Below, in pieces: positions 1-13,267 of a stretch of 64,000 bases of DNA. Location of the stretch: the NCBI GenBank assembly GCA_025267735.1, contig CM046297.1:32886011-32950010 (forward strand). The letters run 5' to 3'. The number at the start of each line of letters is the position of its first letter. The stretch's first letter is position 1. Source of the stretch: Mactra quadrangularis (taxonomy: Eukaryota; Mollusca; Bivalvia; Venerida; Mactridae). The notes beneath the pieces were generated by a model that ran no database searches, was not told where the DNA came from, and was given only the letters and a program-made list of their open reading frames with translations. The translations under genes were made by a program, and so were the position numbers.

Positions 1-462
1 AGAATGTGAAGTTTGAAGTTAAAGTTTAAATTCAAAATGCATGCCTAGTTCTAAATTATCTGGTTATCCTATCTTTGATTGAAATAAGTCAGATAAAGAA
101 ATAATTTTTAGTAGATAGGTTCTCTTTTACCATGGAAACTTTATCATTTTTACTAAAATTATGATATTCAAACATACATAGTTTTGACATTATTTTGATT
201 TTAAATTTTATCACATTAACCATTTAATGGAATTGAAATAGCCAAAAAACTACATTGGCACTGACATAGTTACTCGTTGTTAAGGTCGTTTCTAAGGCAA
301 CAAATATCCCGGTTCTTGAGCATCACAAACATGATACTTAAATCAGTCAGGAGGATGTATTATGCAAATAGGTCAAAATGTAAAAAATCAGTATTGAGAT
401 AAAAAGTGCTAAATAATTGTAAAATATCAGTATGCAAACATTACATCACATTATTTATAAAC

Positions 463-592
463 CCGGGTCGATAGCGCAATTGATAGCGCGCCCGGATTCG
501 GAATCTCGTGTCCCGAGGGGGGTACGGGTTCGAATCCCACCGGGGAGGTAACTTATACCCTCACATGAAAATTAGACAATTTCAATTTTCCT
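463..592 (+). repeat. tRNA-derived SINE, family B, truncated
   Basis: The head GTCGATAGCGCAATTGATAG (A box) and GGGTTCGAATCCCACC (B box at about 526-541) are followed by the TATACCCT body. This matches the full-length copy at 27369-27660. The 3' tail is missing. Confidence 0.75.
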
Positions 593-3081
593 CCATTAAT
601 TAGATAATAATATTCCAAAATGTGCAAAAAGAGTAAATTAATCCTAATAGGTGAACAAGATACAGTACAGTTCAGGTTAACTGCTTAAGAGATTTAGCTT
701 TTAAGCTTTTAAATATATAGGATGACACTACTTGGGTGTAAGGTTAACTCTAATTATTAGTATAACAAGGTTTTAACAAGATTTTCTACTAATTGCATTA
801 CATTTTGTGAGAAATGGATGACTTAACATGTTGAAATAAAGTTAGAAATATATATAAAACGGGAAAGATATACAGTGTTTCTTTTTCCCTTTCTTAGTTA
901 AGACAGTTATGCCATCATCATAGCAGAATCAGCATTTGATACAAGAAATGGTCTAGGTAGTTGAGAATAGAATCTATCAGTGATTTCATTTTGAGTGTTG
1001 AAAAAAATATGTAAATATAGAATCACCTATCTCACATTGTGCTCAACAATGATACAAAAGTGTACAAATAAAGTTTAAATCAACACAAAGAATCCTCACA
1101 TAGGTGTCATCTTTTATAAAATACTGAATGAACCAAGTACTGTTGGGCAATATATAATGTTATTCCTGGTCCAGAGCCAACATATGCATACTCCTTTTAA
1201 TTGTCACACCAATGTTATGCAAAATAGGAAGTGAAAATGATTATTACCTTTTACCATGTGAAATGAAAAAATATCAAACAATTGCTGAAAGTCCATGCAA
1301 GAAGTTACATTTTCATGATGCAATTATCAAGCTGCAGTCATGTGTTCAGACATAAATAACTTCATATGACTTTTTATGTGAGCCCAGATAGACTTTTACA
1401 TTTGACCATTTGCAACATACAGTTAGTCTATAAAAATGTATAGATGTGGAACAGGGAAAGTAAGTACCAGATATATCCTTTTTGTAGGTTTTTGACTCAT
1501 TTGTTTTGCCCAAGGAGAAGCAAATATTTTTATTCCACTGTATTTTTTGGCAGTTTATGTATTTAAAAATTATGAATAGTACATTATTTAAAAGCATGAT
1601 GTACAGTTGGTGAAATCTGATCACAAGAAAATGAATTGGCATTCACTATGACTTCAAATACATGTATACTATTCATTTCAGCATATTTGCAGACTAGCAG
1701 GGCTGTACATGTGGTATATGTTAAGAGTTTTTGTTTGTTATATTCATAGACAACTTTTCTTCCTATTGCATATTTATTTTGTATCATAGATCTAAAACCC
1801 TGTTGAGTATAAGCAAGTTCTGGAATGTGTATTTCAGGAATAATTGCGCCTCTCATAGCAGACGATCATTTTGAATTGCTTGATACTTATATACTGAGGG
1901 ACTACTTCTGGATTCGGTAAATTTTCAAAGTGGGAAGAGGTCTAAAATACGGTAAATATATTTGTTCCGGACTGACGTCCCGAACAAATAAAAACATTGA
2001 CAGTCACAATGAAGATGAAAACTGTAAATTATTTGGTGTCAGATATTTGCTGAAAAAGTAGGGCCAGTCTATTCAACTTGACAGTGCAAAAGGTCGGTGA
2101 ATTCAAGGAGCGTTTTAATGGCAGTTGATCAGAGGTTATGGTTAAGGGAGCTTATAGACTATGTTTTAGTATATAGCAACCATTGCTAATCATAAATGAA
2201 CATTTAAATGAGAAAACAAGTCCTCTTCTCCGAATTCTTCTAATAAAATAGTAGTAACGACTCTTTTGTCCGCCATCTTTAAACGTTCGCACTTCAACGG
2301 ATCGTTCAATTAACCGTTCATAACGGTAACGGTGATTGGCTAACGTTTTATTTTGCTTACTGAATGCAGGGCAGATGTATAAATAAAATAATTGACCAAC
2401 AATTCAGACATGCAAGTTAAGTTATAGAATGGTAGGTCTCAACTTAAAAAAACGCCGCCATTATCGGTAACATCGTCATTTATTCATTAACAATAAAGTC
2501 AATTAAATGCACTTATCAGGCAATTTCCGATTTATATAGCATTTATAAACATTTGTTTATCTTATTTTATTACTTTTTAATTCACATGATTATCAAAGAC
2601 TTGTTAATTGTTGGTCCAATGACTAACCTAATTGACGATTTTCGTCAACAAGTGACCGTGACAATTTTTTGTTTTTAATTTTTCCTGGACCACTTTTTAA
2701 CCATCTACACCTAACTAATGAGGTGTGAATGAAGCAATTATAATATTTGATATTATAGTCCAACACAAATATGAATTATTTCATTAAGATTATCTTTTTC
2801 TAAAAAAGTGAATACATTTTTGGATATGCAAAATTTCGGATACGTGATTTTTGGACGGTAGGTTGCTAGTGGCAAAGTTAACAAGTAGTAGTTTCAACAT
2901 TTCAAATTGAATATAACGGTAAAAGCCGATGTAGTCCTTTTAAGAAAATGTTACAAAATCCGATGCGATGTACTTGGACAATGTCGTCAAGGAAATGGAC
3001 ATTTCATCAACGTGAATACTAAGAAGACAAACCATATAAGCTAGGGGCGTGTCTTTCATACAGCAAAGAATAGAATAGCAC
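593..3081. other. Non-coding stretch
   Basis: AT-rich. It holds only the dispersed repeat at 2212-2380 and weak open frames. The 90-codon minus-strand frame 1856-1584 has unremarkable composition and no recognised domain. Confidence 0.5.
2212..2380 (+). repeat. Dispersed repeat, copy 1
   Basis: Shares CTCCGAATTCTTCTAATAAA, CTTTAAACGTTCGC and TTCAACGGATCGTTCAATTA with the reverse complement of 14594-14745. It contains a YY1-like CCGCCATCTTT. Function unknown. Confidence 0.7.
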
Positions 3082-3091
3082 GCTTGTAAAC

Positions 3092-3490
3092 AATCTCCGT
3101 AAACAGATATCCTGTAGAGCAATGTCGTACAGGATCTCTACTATCTAATTGGAGGGTCACGTCGAGATGACCTTTATGTCGCCTTATCAATGTGTAGCTT
3201 TCATCTAGACGAAACACTATTAATAACATTTTGATTTCGTTATTTCTATTTTTAGACCAAGTTTTGCCAGCTAATTTGATTAACAGTGGTATTACTCACA
3301 GTCTGCGATTGGTCGGCTCATTTCAAATGAGTGACGTAGACGATGTAAACAAGTTACGTACCATAACAATTTCGTCATTAATATTATGATGAGAAAAGGT
3401 CACCTGGACGTGTCCCTCGTTTGGAAAAGGCCAGATCTAAATTAACGAGTAGGCGAGCGGAAAATTTTAGATCGGTTTTTAATCAGATTG
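3092..3490 (+). mobile_element. MULE-like MITE with 10-bp target duplications
   Basis: The element runs from AATCTCCGTAAACAG to TTTTTAATCAGATTG, with short imperfect inverted ends (CAATCT/AGATTG class). It is flanked by perfect 10-bp duplications GCTTGTAAAC at 3082-3091 and 3491-3500. There is no coding capacity. A 9-10-bp target duplication points to the Mutator-like superfamily. Confidence 0.82.
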
Positions 3491-3500
3491 GCTTGTAAAC

Positions 3501-5650
3501 AGTAAAGCGTGCAGAGTTTATACTCGCCTCAGTGATTGTGATTTAATAATTTTATCAGCTGGGGAGCGACTCGTTTCCATGCAAGAAAATGTCTCGTATG
3601 GAATGTTACACACCACTAAATCTTTGGACTAGTTTAAAGTTATATACGAGAAATAGTTTCTTAGATATGTTATTTTTCCAAATATTTAATGATTTTAAAT
3701 TAACAATAGAGATACAGAGTCAAATTTGAAAACAGACAAGTCGAAAGTTTACCGTCAACTCGTTCAACAAACGAATTTGCAAACTCAATACATCACACAA
3801 CCATAAAGTCAATTCGTCAAACGGATATAATGTTTGCAATATAATGCGAAAACTTTATACATCAAACTAAGTTAAATTATTGTTCAAGCTGAGTTCAAGT
3901 ATAGCATGATACCATTACTCTATGTTAGGATTTAGCATTATTAACATGTATGCTAGATGGGTTCAAATATTGCGTAGTGTCATTAGATTTACTGAATAGT
4001 TGCATATATATATCTATATATCAGGGTACCATTCTTGTTTGCACAATTTCAGTGCTACCGTCCCATCAGTACTGTCAGTACTTTGATTAAGCTCATAAGT
4101 AGAATACATGTACAACCAATTTACTCATTGTAAACTCTCTTCTCTATAAGTCTTCAACTTCGCCCTCTGAGATTGATGATAAGTGACTTCTCCCTAAAAT
4201 TTTGGTCGATAATCATTTTAATGTTCAAATACTATGTCGACATAAATTTCAATTTAAGTTTAAAATGTTGGTTATCTTATATTAAATTTAAAGGATTCAT
4301 GGAAAATATAAAAAGGCCTCAATGTTTTTAAAAAGAACTGTTATTTCTCTAGAAAGGTTTTCTTATGAAAGGCACAATTATCCTCAGTTTTTTTTCACAT
4401 AAATGTGCAGTTAATACTTGTCATGAGCAATAATCCTTTTTGGTAGTCTGGTTGCATATTAACTATGGTGATGCATATCGTGATACAATGCTACTATCGT
4501 GATACGTTTCGTGATACAATCAAGCTGGCGATACCCAGCTCTAGTTTTAGCTCTGGAATATATAAATATTCATAAGAGCATTTGTTTTAATGTTTACAAA
4601 TTAAAAATATATCAAACATGTTAAGTTTAAGTCTGAAGTTTAACGACATCATGAAACTGTGATCAAATTTGTAAAAAATGAACTCTCATGTGGTAGTTTC
4701 AAGATAAATCATATTTCAAATCAATATTTTAAAACACAACAAAACATTTCGGAAAGAAAATACCGAAAAATATTTTTCACCAATGAGATCACAAATGGGG
4801 GCTCACTTACCGTGTGTGCGTTGTTACGAAGTACCAAACTCTAATATTTTGAAATTATTGTTAAGTTTTTATTTCAATGAAAAATCCAGCTTAGAAAATA
4901 GCTTTGAATAAATGTAACCAACTAGTTGTCGTGGCAATATATTGGCTAAGGGATTTTGATTTTTTGGATTTAAGGTATTACATATGCAACATCTGTTAGT
5001 AGTCGGCAATGTTCGGACAATATCGTCAATCATTCAGTCCGTGACTAGTTCTACTTCGTGACACATCGGAATATAACATCGGAAATTGACTTATGAAATG
5101 AATATCATTTATTGCAATCTCGACCATCCCTATCGATTTTGATACCGGTTGTTATAAATTCGGGGGTTTCCGTTTGATTAGTAGAATTCGTTACGTACAC
5201 AATGTTCAAGGATACAAAAAGTAATTCGCCCTTGTTACAAATATGTGTTGTTCGTGCAAAAATAGTTTCTAATGATTTATCTGCCAATTTTTTTTACTTG
5301 AGATGCGATGTGTAGCAAATAGTATACATTAGGCCGTGAGCCAGATACACTTTTGCTCCCCCCCCCCGGGAGAATTTTCAAGACCCATATTTTTTTATTC
5401 CCCTATCTGTCCTGAGTACAACAGTACAAAGTTTGCAAGTTTCCAGTGGGGCATTGCTGAGAAAATCAACTTTTAATTGTATAGGTAAATAGCAATTTTT
5501 GTTCCATTTTTATCGATTTATTTTTGCAAAAAACATTAAATCATGTTTGCAACACCAAGTTCTCATTATATTGTTTGTCAATTAAAAAGAAAATGTGTCT
5601 TTTGTGTTTTATAAAGGAAATTGCTCTTGATACTGATCTCATAAGTACCT
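3501..5650. other. Non-coding stretch
   Basis: Nothing recognised apart from AT-rich simple sequence near 4006-4022 and an ATCGTGATAC triplicate near 4475-4520. Confidence 0.5.
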
Positions 5651-5656
5651 CAAAAT

Positions 5657-7729
5657 GTAACATACGTTACTGTGCCTTTGCGCGCAGACTATGAAACATA
5701 GCCACATAAAGTAGTCATAATACACTTGCTTTTTAAGATATACAATGTTGCTGTATGTAAGAATAAGATTTTTATCTTGTTCCTCAGAAATATTAACTTA
5801 CACACACCTCTTAAACTTTGTCGCCAAGAGTGTTGAAACATACATGACCATAAAAAAATCCATTTTTTCAAATTGGAAAAGATATTATAATTGTAAAATA
5901 TTTTAAAACATAAGATCAGATATGAATATATATGAAATAAAAACGATTGCCATTAAGTATTCAAAGATATTTTATTAATCATCACATTTTACCAAAATTT
6001 TTGGGTAGACTTTAAGAATGAAACATACGTGACCATGGTTTTTCAACTAATATTAAATATCTTAGTTGAATTCATGTTTACTAATTAGTCTCTCTAATGA
6101 ACTCTTCATTTTATGATTACTACTTTTGCCATTCCTCAGGATCGTCTAGAGATAATGCTGTCTAAAGTATCAAATGTAACATACGTGATGTAACATACGT
6201 TACCGTTAAAATGATATACCGATCTTACAGGGTTAAATGATGACATATTGACACCAAAAATGTTATCCACAATAAATAAAGTCGCTATTATCTCATTGAA
6301 AAATATATGACATCTTCAACCAGACTGAAAAAAAAACATGAAACTGTGTGCGTCTCAATGGCTTTGATAAATTAAACTATGAAGATTTTTTAACCATTGC
6401 ATGCTATGTAAGCATAGAATCCTCCTTCATAGCAATACTCAAATCGATATTTTTACAATTCATTTGTTACTTCAATTCTTACTAGATGTAACCAAATCTC
6501 AAATGTAACCAAAGCGTCCTATGTTCGCTTCTTATTCAATAAAACATGGTTTTATGAATTGAAACATACGTTACGTTTGGTAAGGTATGTTTCATATGAA
6601 ATGTATCATAGTTGATGCTTGTTTGTTTGCTTGTTTCACAATGTTTCGCTTTTTTGGAAACTTGAAACGTTTAAGTTCTGAATGTTTCTTTTATATCATG
6701 TCTTTGAGTGTAAAGGAACACAACATGTCTGTTGAATTTAACAGAAGCGATATAATGTAGTTGGACTTTTATAAACACACGTTACCACAGGTTGTTGTAA
6801 TTCCTGACAACACAAACAGCATAATTTATATCGGAATTTATTTTTTGTCGTAGATGAACTATAATACGTCGTGGAAGATTTTGTTGCAGAAATATTTAAG
6901 GGAACATGGTACATAAGCATGGTACATGTACAACAAATCGATAATGATAAGGAAGCAAACACATCGTCATGCAACAACGCCGATCTCTTATCCAATGGCA
7001 AACCCTTGAGGATGTAATTTTGGGCGACAAATGACTTTTTATATGAAATAAGTGTGCCAGTACCTCATGGAATATCTAGGAGAATGTTTTGATTTTTACT
7101 TCAAAGTGAATTACTACATGAACTTTGAACAAAATTGATCTGTTATGCTTTTCTGAGACTAATTCGTAACCTTTTTAACTCTTAATTTTAACATGTTTTC
7201 ACTTAATTTTGAAGGCAGTCCTTATTGATATAATTAACAGTATTTAGATATGACATAGTACATAGAAAATAGTTTGTGCTACCATTTAATGTTTTAAACT
7301 GTTGTACTGGGTGTGACTGATAAAATTGGGATGTGATAGTTTAAACAGTGTTGTTGTAACATACGTTACTACCTATTTATTTCTTTAGGCATTCATAATT
7401 ATGAACTTTTCAGTGAGTTAAGTATATAAACTTTTAAAATGTATTCATTGATTTTGACTGTTCACGGCTATGGTACTTAAGTTTCTTTCGATTTTTCCAA
7501 GTTTGAAAGTCATTGTATCAAGGTTTATAAATGTATTTCTGTAATTTTCCATAAGTTGATCTAAAATTTAAGTCATATTTGAGCGAAGGGGCGTTCTGAA
7601 TTTATCATTTTGTGGTATGTATTTCCAGTATCAACCCTTTGCCTTCCTAAAGTGCTTAAATCATAGACAAATATACAAATACAGACAAAAAAGTTTTCTT
7701 AGTGTGGTCCGTATAGAAACATACGTTAC
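5657..7729. repeat. Dispersed 14-bp near-palindrome GTAACATACGTTAC
   Basis: Eight occurrences of G(T/A)AACATACGTTAC, exact or one or two bases off, at 5657, 5835, 6020, 6176, 6190, 6561, 7356 and 7716. An inverted partial match is near 6579. None were noticed elsewhere in the window. The spacing is irregular, so this is not a tandem array. No gene is seen in this stretch. Confidence 0.7.
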
Positions 7730-8357
7730 CATAGAAAATAGGTGCTTGTATTCAAATATGTGTAAAATTTATTTAGTCTGACTAACGAATGACCCTTCCT
7801 GTAAATACTTTATTCATTTGTCCATCTTGTATAACTTTTATTAATAACTGAAAGTTATCATTAAAATCAAGAAATAAAAATATGTCTAGTGGAGATTTCC
7901 TATATGGCTGACATAAGAGAACAGAGAAACGATGCATTTGATTTGTTTCTATTTTTAATCTTGCCAAAACGAAAGTACTCTACCTGTCACGTGACTCTCT
8001 TAAAATAGCAAGAAATAAGGGACGCCAATCTGTCTGTTATATTTATTGTTTTAGAAAAAACGTTATTTTCAAAACTAAACTAAGAACGTAATAGGAAAAA
8101 GCACCATTTTTCAGTGTTGAAAAGAGGTATAGAAAGAGTCCCTCAAAATCACTGACTCTTCACATATTGGTGTTAAGAAATCACCGTACTGCTTACTATC
8201 GGAAATGCACAGGAATGACGTTACAGGGTAACCCAAAATCCAAATCGTTGTCAAAAACAAAATGGCTTCGTAATTAAGATGCGTAGAAATAAAGTACCGG
8301 AGGACAGTAATAAGAACTTTTTGGCATAGAAAATGGCCATAGGGGGTCATAAAGTTC

Positions 8358-9065
8358 AAAGTCCCAGAACTCTGTAAAGCCCCAACAGATCTTTGCAAAC
8401 TTTTATAAGTGAATTGCAACTACCATGTGGGTTTAATAATCATACCATAGATAATTACTCCCAGGAGGAGCGATGTCATATACTGGCTTTAAAAGCACTT
8501 ATGGTTTTTACCGGATATTGAGAATGAGCGATATTTCAAAGTCCCATAACTCTGTAAAGCCCCAACAGAACTTTGCAAACTTTTTATCAGTAAACTGTTA
8601 CTTTCGTGTGGGTTTAAAAAATATACCATAGATAATTACTCCCAGGAAGGAGCAATGTCTAAAACTTGCTTTAAAAGCACTTATGGTTTAAACGGAAAAT
8701 GAGAATGGGCGATATTTCAAAGTCACATAACTCTGTAAGGCCTAAACAGAACTTTATAAACTTTTATCAATGAATGCCTACCACTAAATGGGTTAAGAAA
8801 ATCATACACTTGAAATTCCCCATGTGGGGAGCAATGTCATATACTGGCTCAAGGTCTATTATAGATTTGACCAGAAAATGAGAATGGGCGATATTTCAAA
8901 GTCCCATAACTCTGTAAAGCCCCAACACAACTTTGTAAACTTTAATCAGTGAATGCCTACCATTATATGGGTTAAGAAAATCATACCCTTGAAAATTCCC
9001 CGTGTGGGGAGCAATGTCATTTACTGGCTCAATGTCTATTATGGATTTGACTGGAAAATGAGAAT
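8358..9065. repeat. 180-bp tandem repeat, four units
   Basis: Units start AAAGTCCCATAACTCTGTAA at 8358, 8538, 8719 and 8898 and end GAAAATGAGAATGGGCGATA. The last unit runs into the mosaic repeat at 9070. No gene; the frames across it are not coding. Confidence 0.85.
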
Positions 9066-9076
9066 TCTATATTTGG

Positions 9077-9900
9077 ACGTTCATAGAAAAACCTATCGAT
9101 ATACAAGCCTTAAATACAATGTACATTCTATTATGAAAGGAAATTCGTCCTCAGTTCCCACAACATTTACAATAGGAATATATCTGAAGTTTCTTTTTAT
9201 GATTTCCAAGGTCTCCAAACTTGTCATAGTTGAGATTTTTGTACCGTATTTGATATTTTTGATAGTTATATCATACCTCTGGTCTGAGCATTGAAACTAT
9301 AAACCTTCGTAGATTGAAGAGTTATATTTAATCTATATATAATGGTGTGATTAAAGTGCCATCAGGTAATCTGTATTTTTTGTGTGATACATAATAATAA
9401 ATCTAGAAGAAGTGGTCAAGTTATCCTAGTTGTACCCCTTGTATATATGTATATGAACGGTATCTTTGAAAATCAAAGGGAGGTAACATGACAATTCCCT
9501 GTGCTTGTAAACGTGTAGATTGAAGAGTTATATTTAATCTATATAATGGTGTGATTAAAGTTTCATCAGGTAATCTGTATATTTTGTGTGTTACATAAAA
9601 GTAAATCGACATGAAGTGGTCTACTAAACGCAGTTGTACCCCTTGTATTTATGTATATGAACGGCATCTTTGAAAATCAAAGGGAGGTAACATGACAGTT
9701 CCCTGTGCTTGTAAACGTGTATACTACAAGAACATTTTTGCAAAACCGTTATACATACGCCTCGCGTATTTTGAAACTTGAAACAATATTCAACAATAAA
9801 TATGAGTGATTTGTCTATTCTGGGTGACACTCGAAACCGAATCAAAACGTCATTAAAACGCGTTTCGTTCACAAGCAAGAGGCGTTGGCAAGGACGCATG
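9077..9900 (+). repeat. Mosaic interspersed repeat, copy 1
   Basis: From TTGGACGTTCATAGAAAAAC to AGAGGCGTTGGCAAGGACGC. It contains an internal 208-bp tandem duplication (9309 and 9517, both GTAGATTGAAGAGTTATATT). Inverted copy at 17306-18240, partial copies at 18739-19110, 21062-21360 and 49683-49840. No coding capacity recognised. Confidence 0.75.
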
Positions 9901-9982
9901 TATTTCTCATACAAATATGATTATACATTGATTGTGTTAACAGAATTTAACAAGTACAATTTTGTATGTATGATAGGAATTG

Positions 9983-10043
9983 TCATTCATACTCATTTAC
10001 TCACTTACTAACTCGTTCACTCACTCACTCACTCACTCACTTA
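9983..10043. repeat. (CACT)n-type microsatellite
   Basis: Imperfect CACT/TACT tetranucleotide run, about 60 bases. Confidence 0.85.
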
Positions 10044-10170
10044 CTCACTCATTGACTGTCTGAATTGCTACTACAATGTATAATGTCGAGCAACAATGTT
10101 CAACACCATGTCTTGACTGTTTGAATTGTAGCTATGTTACAACACGTTTTGTAATGAATTGAAATAATTA

Positions 10171-10640
10171 TTACAAAACGGGTTATTACAAAAGTCGATG
10201 AACATACCAAACCGTTTTGTAATAAAAACCCGAAATGTAATAAAGTGTCTAGTTGTATTATTTTAAGGATAAAATATAGTTAGATGGTTTAAATTATTGG
10301 TATAGAAAGAGAATAATGTTTACCAAGCAAAAGTTAAATGTCCAAATAACCAAATAACTTACTATTTTTTATTGAAGATTTCTACAGAAAAAACGAATGA
10401 TAATATGATATTACAAAACGGGTTATTACAAAAGTGATTGAACACACCAACCCGTTTTGTAATAAAAACCCGAAATGTAATAAAGTGTTCAGTTGTATTA
10501 TTTAAGCATACAATATAGTTATATAACTTAAATTATTTGTATAGAAAGAAAATAGTTGTTTCACTAGCAAAAGTTAAATGTCCACATAGCAAATAACTTA
10601 CATTTTACTACGTTTAATTGAAGATTACGGAAAAACGAAT
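10171..10640 (+). repeat. TTACAAAACGGG repeat, two tandem units of about 240 bp
   Basis: Units start at 10171 and 10411, each beginning TTACAAAACGGGTTATTAC. An inverted match, AACCCGTTTTGTAA-like, follows 35-40 bases later, so each unit start can fold into a hairpin. A third copy starts at 11267. Confidence 0.8.
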
Positions 10641-10676
10641 TGTAATACAGTCAGATCGCGATACAACGACATCAGG

Positions 10677-11024
10677 CGAACTAATCTGACGATTGATAAA
10701 AAAAAAGAAATAATTTCATATAAGGAACATCATAGTGGTGCAACACAGACTGAAATACAGGATATATTTTCTAAGAAATGGAATACAAACATTGGACCGT
10801 TAGTGAAATTTTAGAGTCTAAGGAGTAAGGACACAGTTGTAATTTCTCCGCTAAAAAGTAGAACCCGACACAGGAGTGGAAAATATGAAAAACTGGAAGA
10901 TGCAATGTTTATGTGGTTCATTGACGTGCGAAGCAGACACGCCATGGTGTCCGATGCTATGTTTATTGACAAGGCTAAATCGTTTGGTGAACAGCTTGGA
11001 ATCGAGGAATCATTAGTAGTGTAG
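10677..11024 (+). pseudogene. CENP-B/pogo (Tigger-like) transposase N-terminal DNA-binding domain remnant
   Basis: The translated frames read LTIDKKKEIISYKEHH, GATQTEIQDIFSKKW and, after a frameshift near 10798, TVSEILESKE. They return to YEKLEDAMFMWFIDVRSR and SDAMFIDKAKSFGEQLG. This is the Psq plus HTH_CENPB arrangement of pogo/Tigger transposases. The frame is shifted, and the catalytic DDE domain is not seen downstream, so it is a relic. It lies between copies of the TTACAAAACGGG repeat. Confidence 0.7.
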
Positions 11025-11266
11025 TGAATAAGGCAAAATTGAGCCTATCCAGAAGTCCATTACTGATTTCATTGGTTGATTGCTAAGTAGTAAGACTATC
11101 ATGATTATATCATATATATGTACATGAACACTATATTTGATATCAACTGCATATTATTATTTCATATGTATATTATGTTGTAAATAAATAAAATAAACAG
11201 TTCACTTGAATATACATAGTTTTATTTGCTAGTTATAGTACATGTACACTTTCAGTACAAAACTTG

Positions 11267-11420
11267 TTACAAAACGGGTTATTACAAAAGTAATTGAACA
11301 AACCAACCCGTTTCGTAATAAAACCCCGGAATGTAATAAAGTTTCTGGTTGTATTGTTTTAAGTATGAAATATAGTTAAATGGTTTAAATTATTGGTAAA
11401 GAAAGAGAATAATGTTTACC
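11267..11420 (+). repeat. Third copy of the TTACAAAACGGG repeat
   Basis: Same start and orientation as the units at 10171 and 10411, but downstream of the pogo-like remnant. The repeats therefore flank the remnant as direct, not inverted, repeats. Confidence 0.75.
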
Positions 11421-11429
11421 AAGCAAAGG

Positions 11430-12575
11430 TAAAATACAAATAGACATAGTAGCAACATTATAACTTGTCTAATATCACTGTCCTTTATATACTTCCAGTG
11501 TGTACATAATAACAACATCATAAACTGTCTGATATCGCTGTAAAACATCACACATTGAGTGTCAACATAATAACATCATTATTACTTGTCTGATATCACT
11601 GTATGACATCATACATTGAGTGTGTACATAATTACAACATTTTATTGTCTCTGATATTACTTTAATAAATTATACCTTGAGAGTCCGTATTCGTTATAAC
11701 AACATTATAACGTGTCTAATATCACTGTAAAACATCATAGTTAGAGTGTATAATTAATAACATTGCTATAACATGCCAGATTTCAGTGTACAACATATTT
11801 AGAGTGTTTACATAATAACAACACTATAGCTTGACTTATATCACTGAAAAACAACATACATTGAGTGTCTCCAAAAATAACACTTTTTATCATTTATTTT
11901 TATCACAAATAACTTTTTAACTTGTCTGATATCATTGTACAACATCATACAGTGAGTGTGTAAATAATAATAGCATTACAACTAGTGTGATATCACTGTA
12001 CAACATCATGCTTTGAGAGTCCACATATTAACTGCACTATAGCTTGTCTGCCATCAGTGTAAAACGTGTTCATTCATTGTGTGTACATAGTAAAAACAGT
12101 ATGTGATATCAAATATCACTGTACAACATCATACCTTGGATGTTTGCATAATAACAACATAATAATTTATCTTAAATCACTGAACACAACATAATTTTTG
12201 TGTATACATAATAACAACATACAATCTTGTCTGATATCAGTGAACAACACAATGCATTGAGTGTGTTCATAATAACAACATTATAATTTTACAAATACCA
12301 GTGTACAACATTATACCTTGAGTGTCTACAAAGTTACAACACAATAACTTGTCTGACTTCAACGTACAACATCATTCTTTGTGTGTGTACATAATAACAG
12401 CACTATAACTTGTCCGGTATCATACCTTGATTGTGTACATAATGATAACATATAAACTTGTCTGATATCACTTTACAATATCATACTTAAAGTGTGTATA
12501 TAAAAACAATAATATAGCTTGTATGAAATCACTGAACATCATCATATTTTTTGTTTGTACATAATTACAACATGC
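11430..12575. repeat. Degenerate minisatellite, period about 62 bp, about 18 units
   Basis: The recurring core is CTTGTCTGATATCACTGTAC, then ACATCATACATTGAGTGTG, then ACATAATAACAACAT. Core starts at about 11467, 11529 and 11591 set the 62-bp period. Later units are more diverged. No coding potential. Confidence 0.8.
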
Positions 12576-12605
12576 TAAAAATATCATATTGTTTAATTAT
12601 CCCTC

Positions 12606-13052
12606 TTGCCTAAAAATCTTTTGGACCAGGCAATGTTATCGTATATACCTGTGAATACAGAAATAAATACGTTATTTTCTGTGCAAGTTTCCTTTTATTC
12701 TAGCGCACAAATTCAGAATACATATGCAGATATTGAATGCACTAATATTACTCTAGATGCACTGAGGCTTACATTTTCTATATCTGTGACTGAATTTACA
12801 AATATGAACAAACAAATAAGTGGGCTCTGTAATCAAAATTTTGGCGTCCATTTTGTGTGTATTAAAAACTTATTTATTACACATCTTTGCGGAAGTGAGG
12901 GGCTAATCACAAAAACGTGTGTACATACGCGAACTGAACTTTTATCTAAAGATTGCAAGATTTCGATGAAATGTCTTAAGAATGGTTTATTTTTTATGAA
13001 GTTATTACTTTATATGTCTGTAGATTTGATGATTTGTTTACTTTTGATTTAA
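12606..13052 (+). other. Unrecognised 148-codon open frame
   Basis: This is one of the longest non-repeat open frames in the region. The product has no signal peptide, no recognised domain and an unremarkable composition with a hydrophobic C-terminus. It follows the 62-bp minisatellite and precedes the promoter-like block. In AT-rich DNA a frame of this length can arise by chance, so it is listed only as a possibility. Confidence 0.15.
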
Positions 13053-13255
13053 TTACTTTATTTTGACATCCATCGGTTCCGTCTTAAATTGGTCGATGTT
13101 TTGTTAGCAGATTACCATTTATTGTGTCATACCACCTTTGTTTAAATTGGCCGTGTATTGAAAAATCAAGAGTATGGTGGCTCGGTATAGCCCTCGTGCA
13201 TTTTCTTCGAGAGCTTCTAATCTCCGTTTGTGAAATTGTTCGTTGAAGTTGATAG

Positions 13256-13267
13256 TGCGCATGCGCG
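13256..13267 (+). promoter_or_regulatory. NRF1-like palindrome
   Basis: TGCGCATGCGCG contains the perfect palindrome GCGCATGCGC, the core of NRF1 sites common in TATA-less housekeeping promoters. It lies about 580 bases before the candidate first exon at 13840. It could belong to that promoter or occur by chance. Confidence 0.4.

Noticed and set aside
1584..1856. 90-codon minus-strand open frame as a gene
   Set aside because: No domain, signal peptide, splice partner or homologue recognised; length is within chance range for this composition.
8111..8419. 102-codon minus-strand open frame
   Set aside because: It overlaps the start of the 180-bp tandem repeat and shows no recognisable features.
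8953..9294. 113-codon plus-strand open frame
   Set aside because: It spans the junction of the 180-bp array and the mosaic repeat; the inverted repeat copy at 17750-18240 encodes nothing conserved in the same frame.
12606..13052. Confident gene call for the 148-codon frame
   Set aside because: No recognisable domain and no supporting splice or promoter signals; listed only as a low-confidence open frame.
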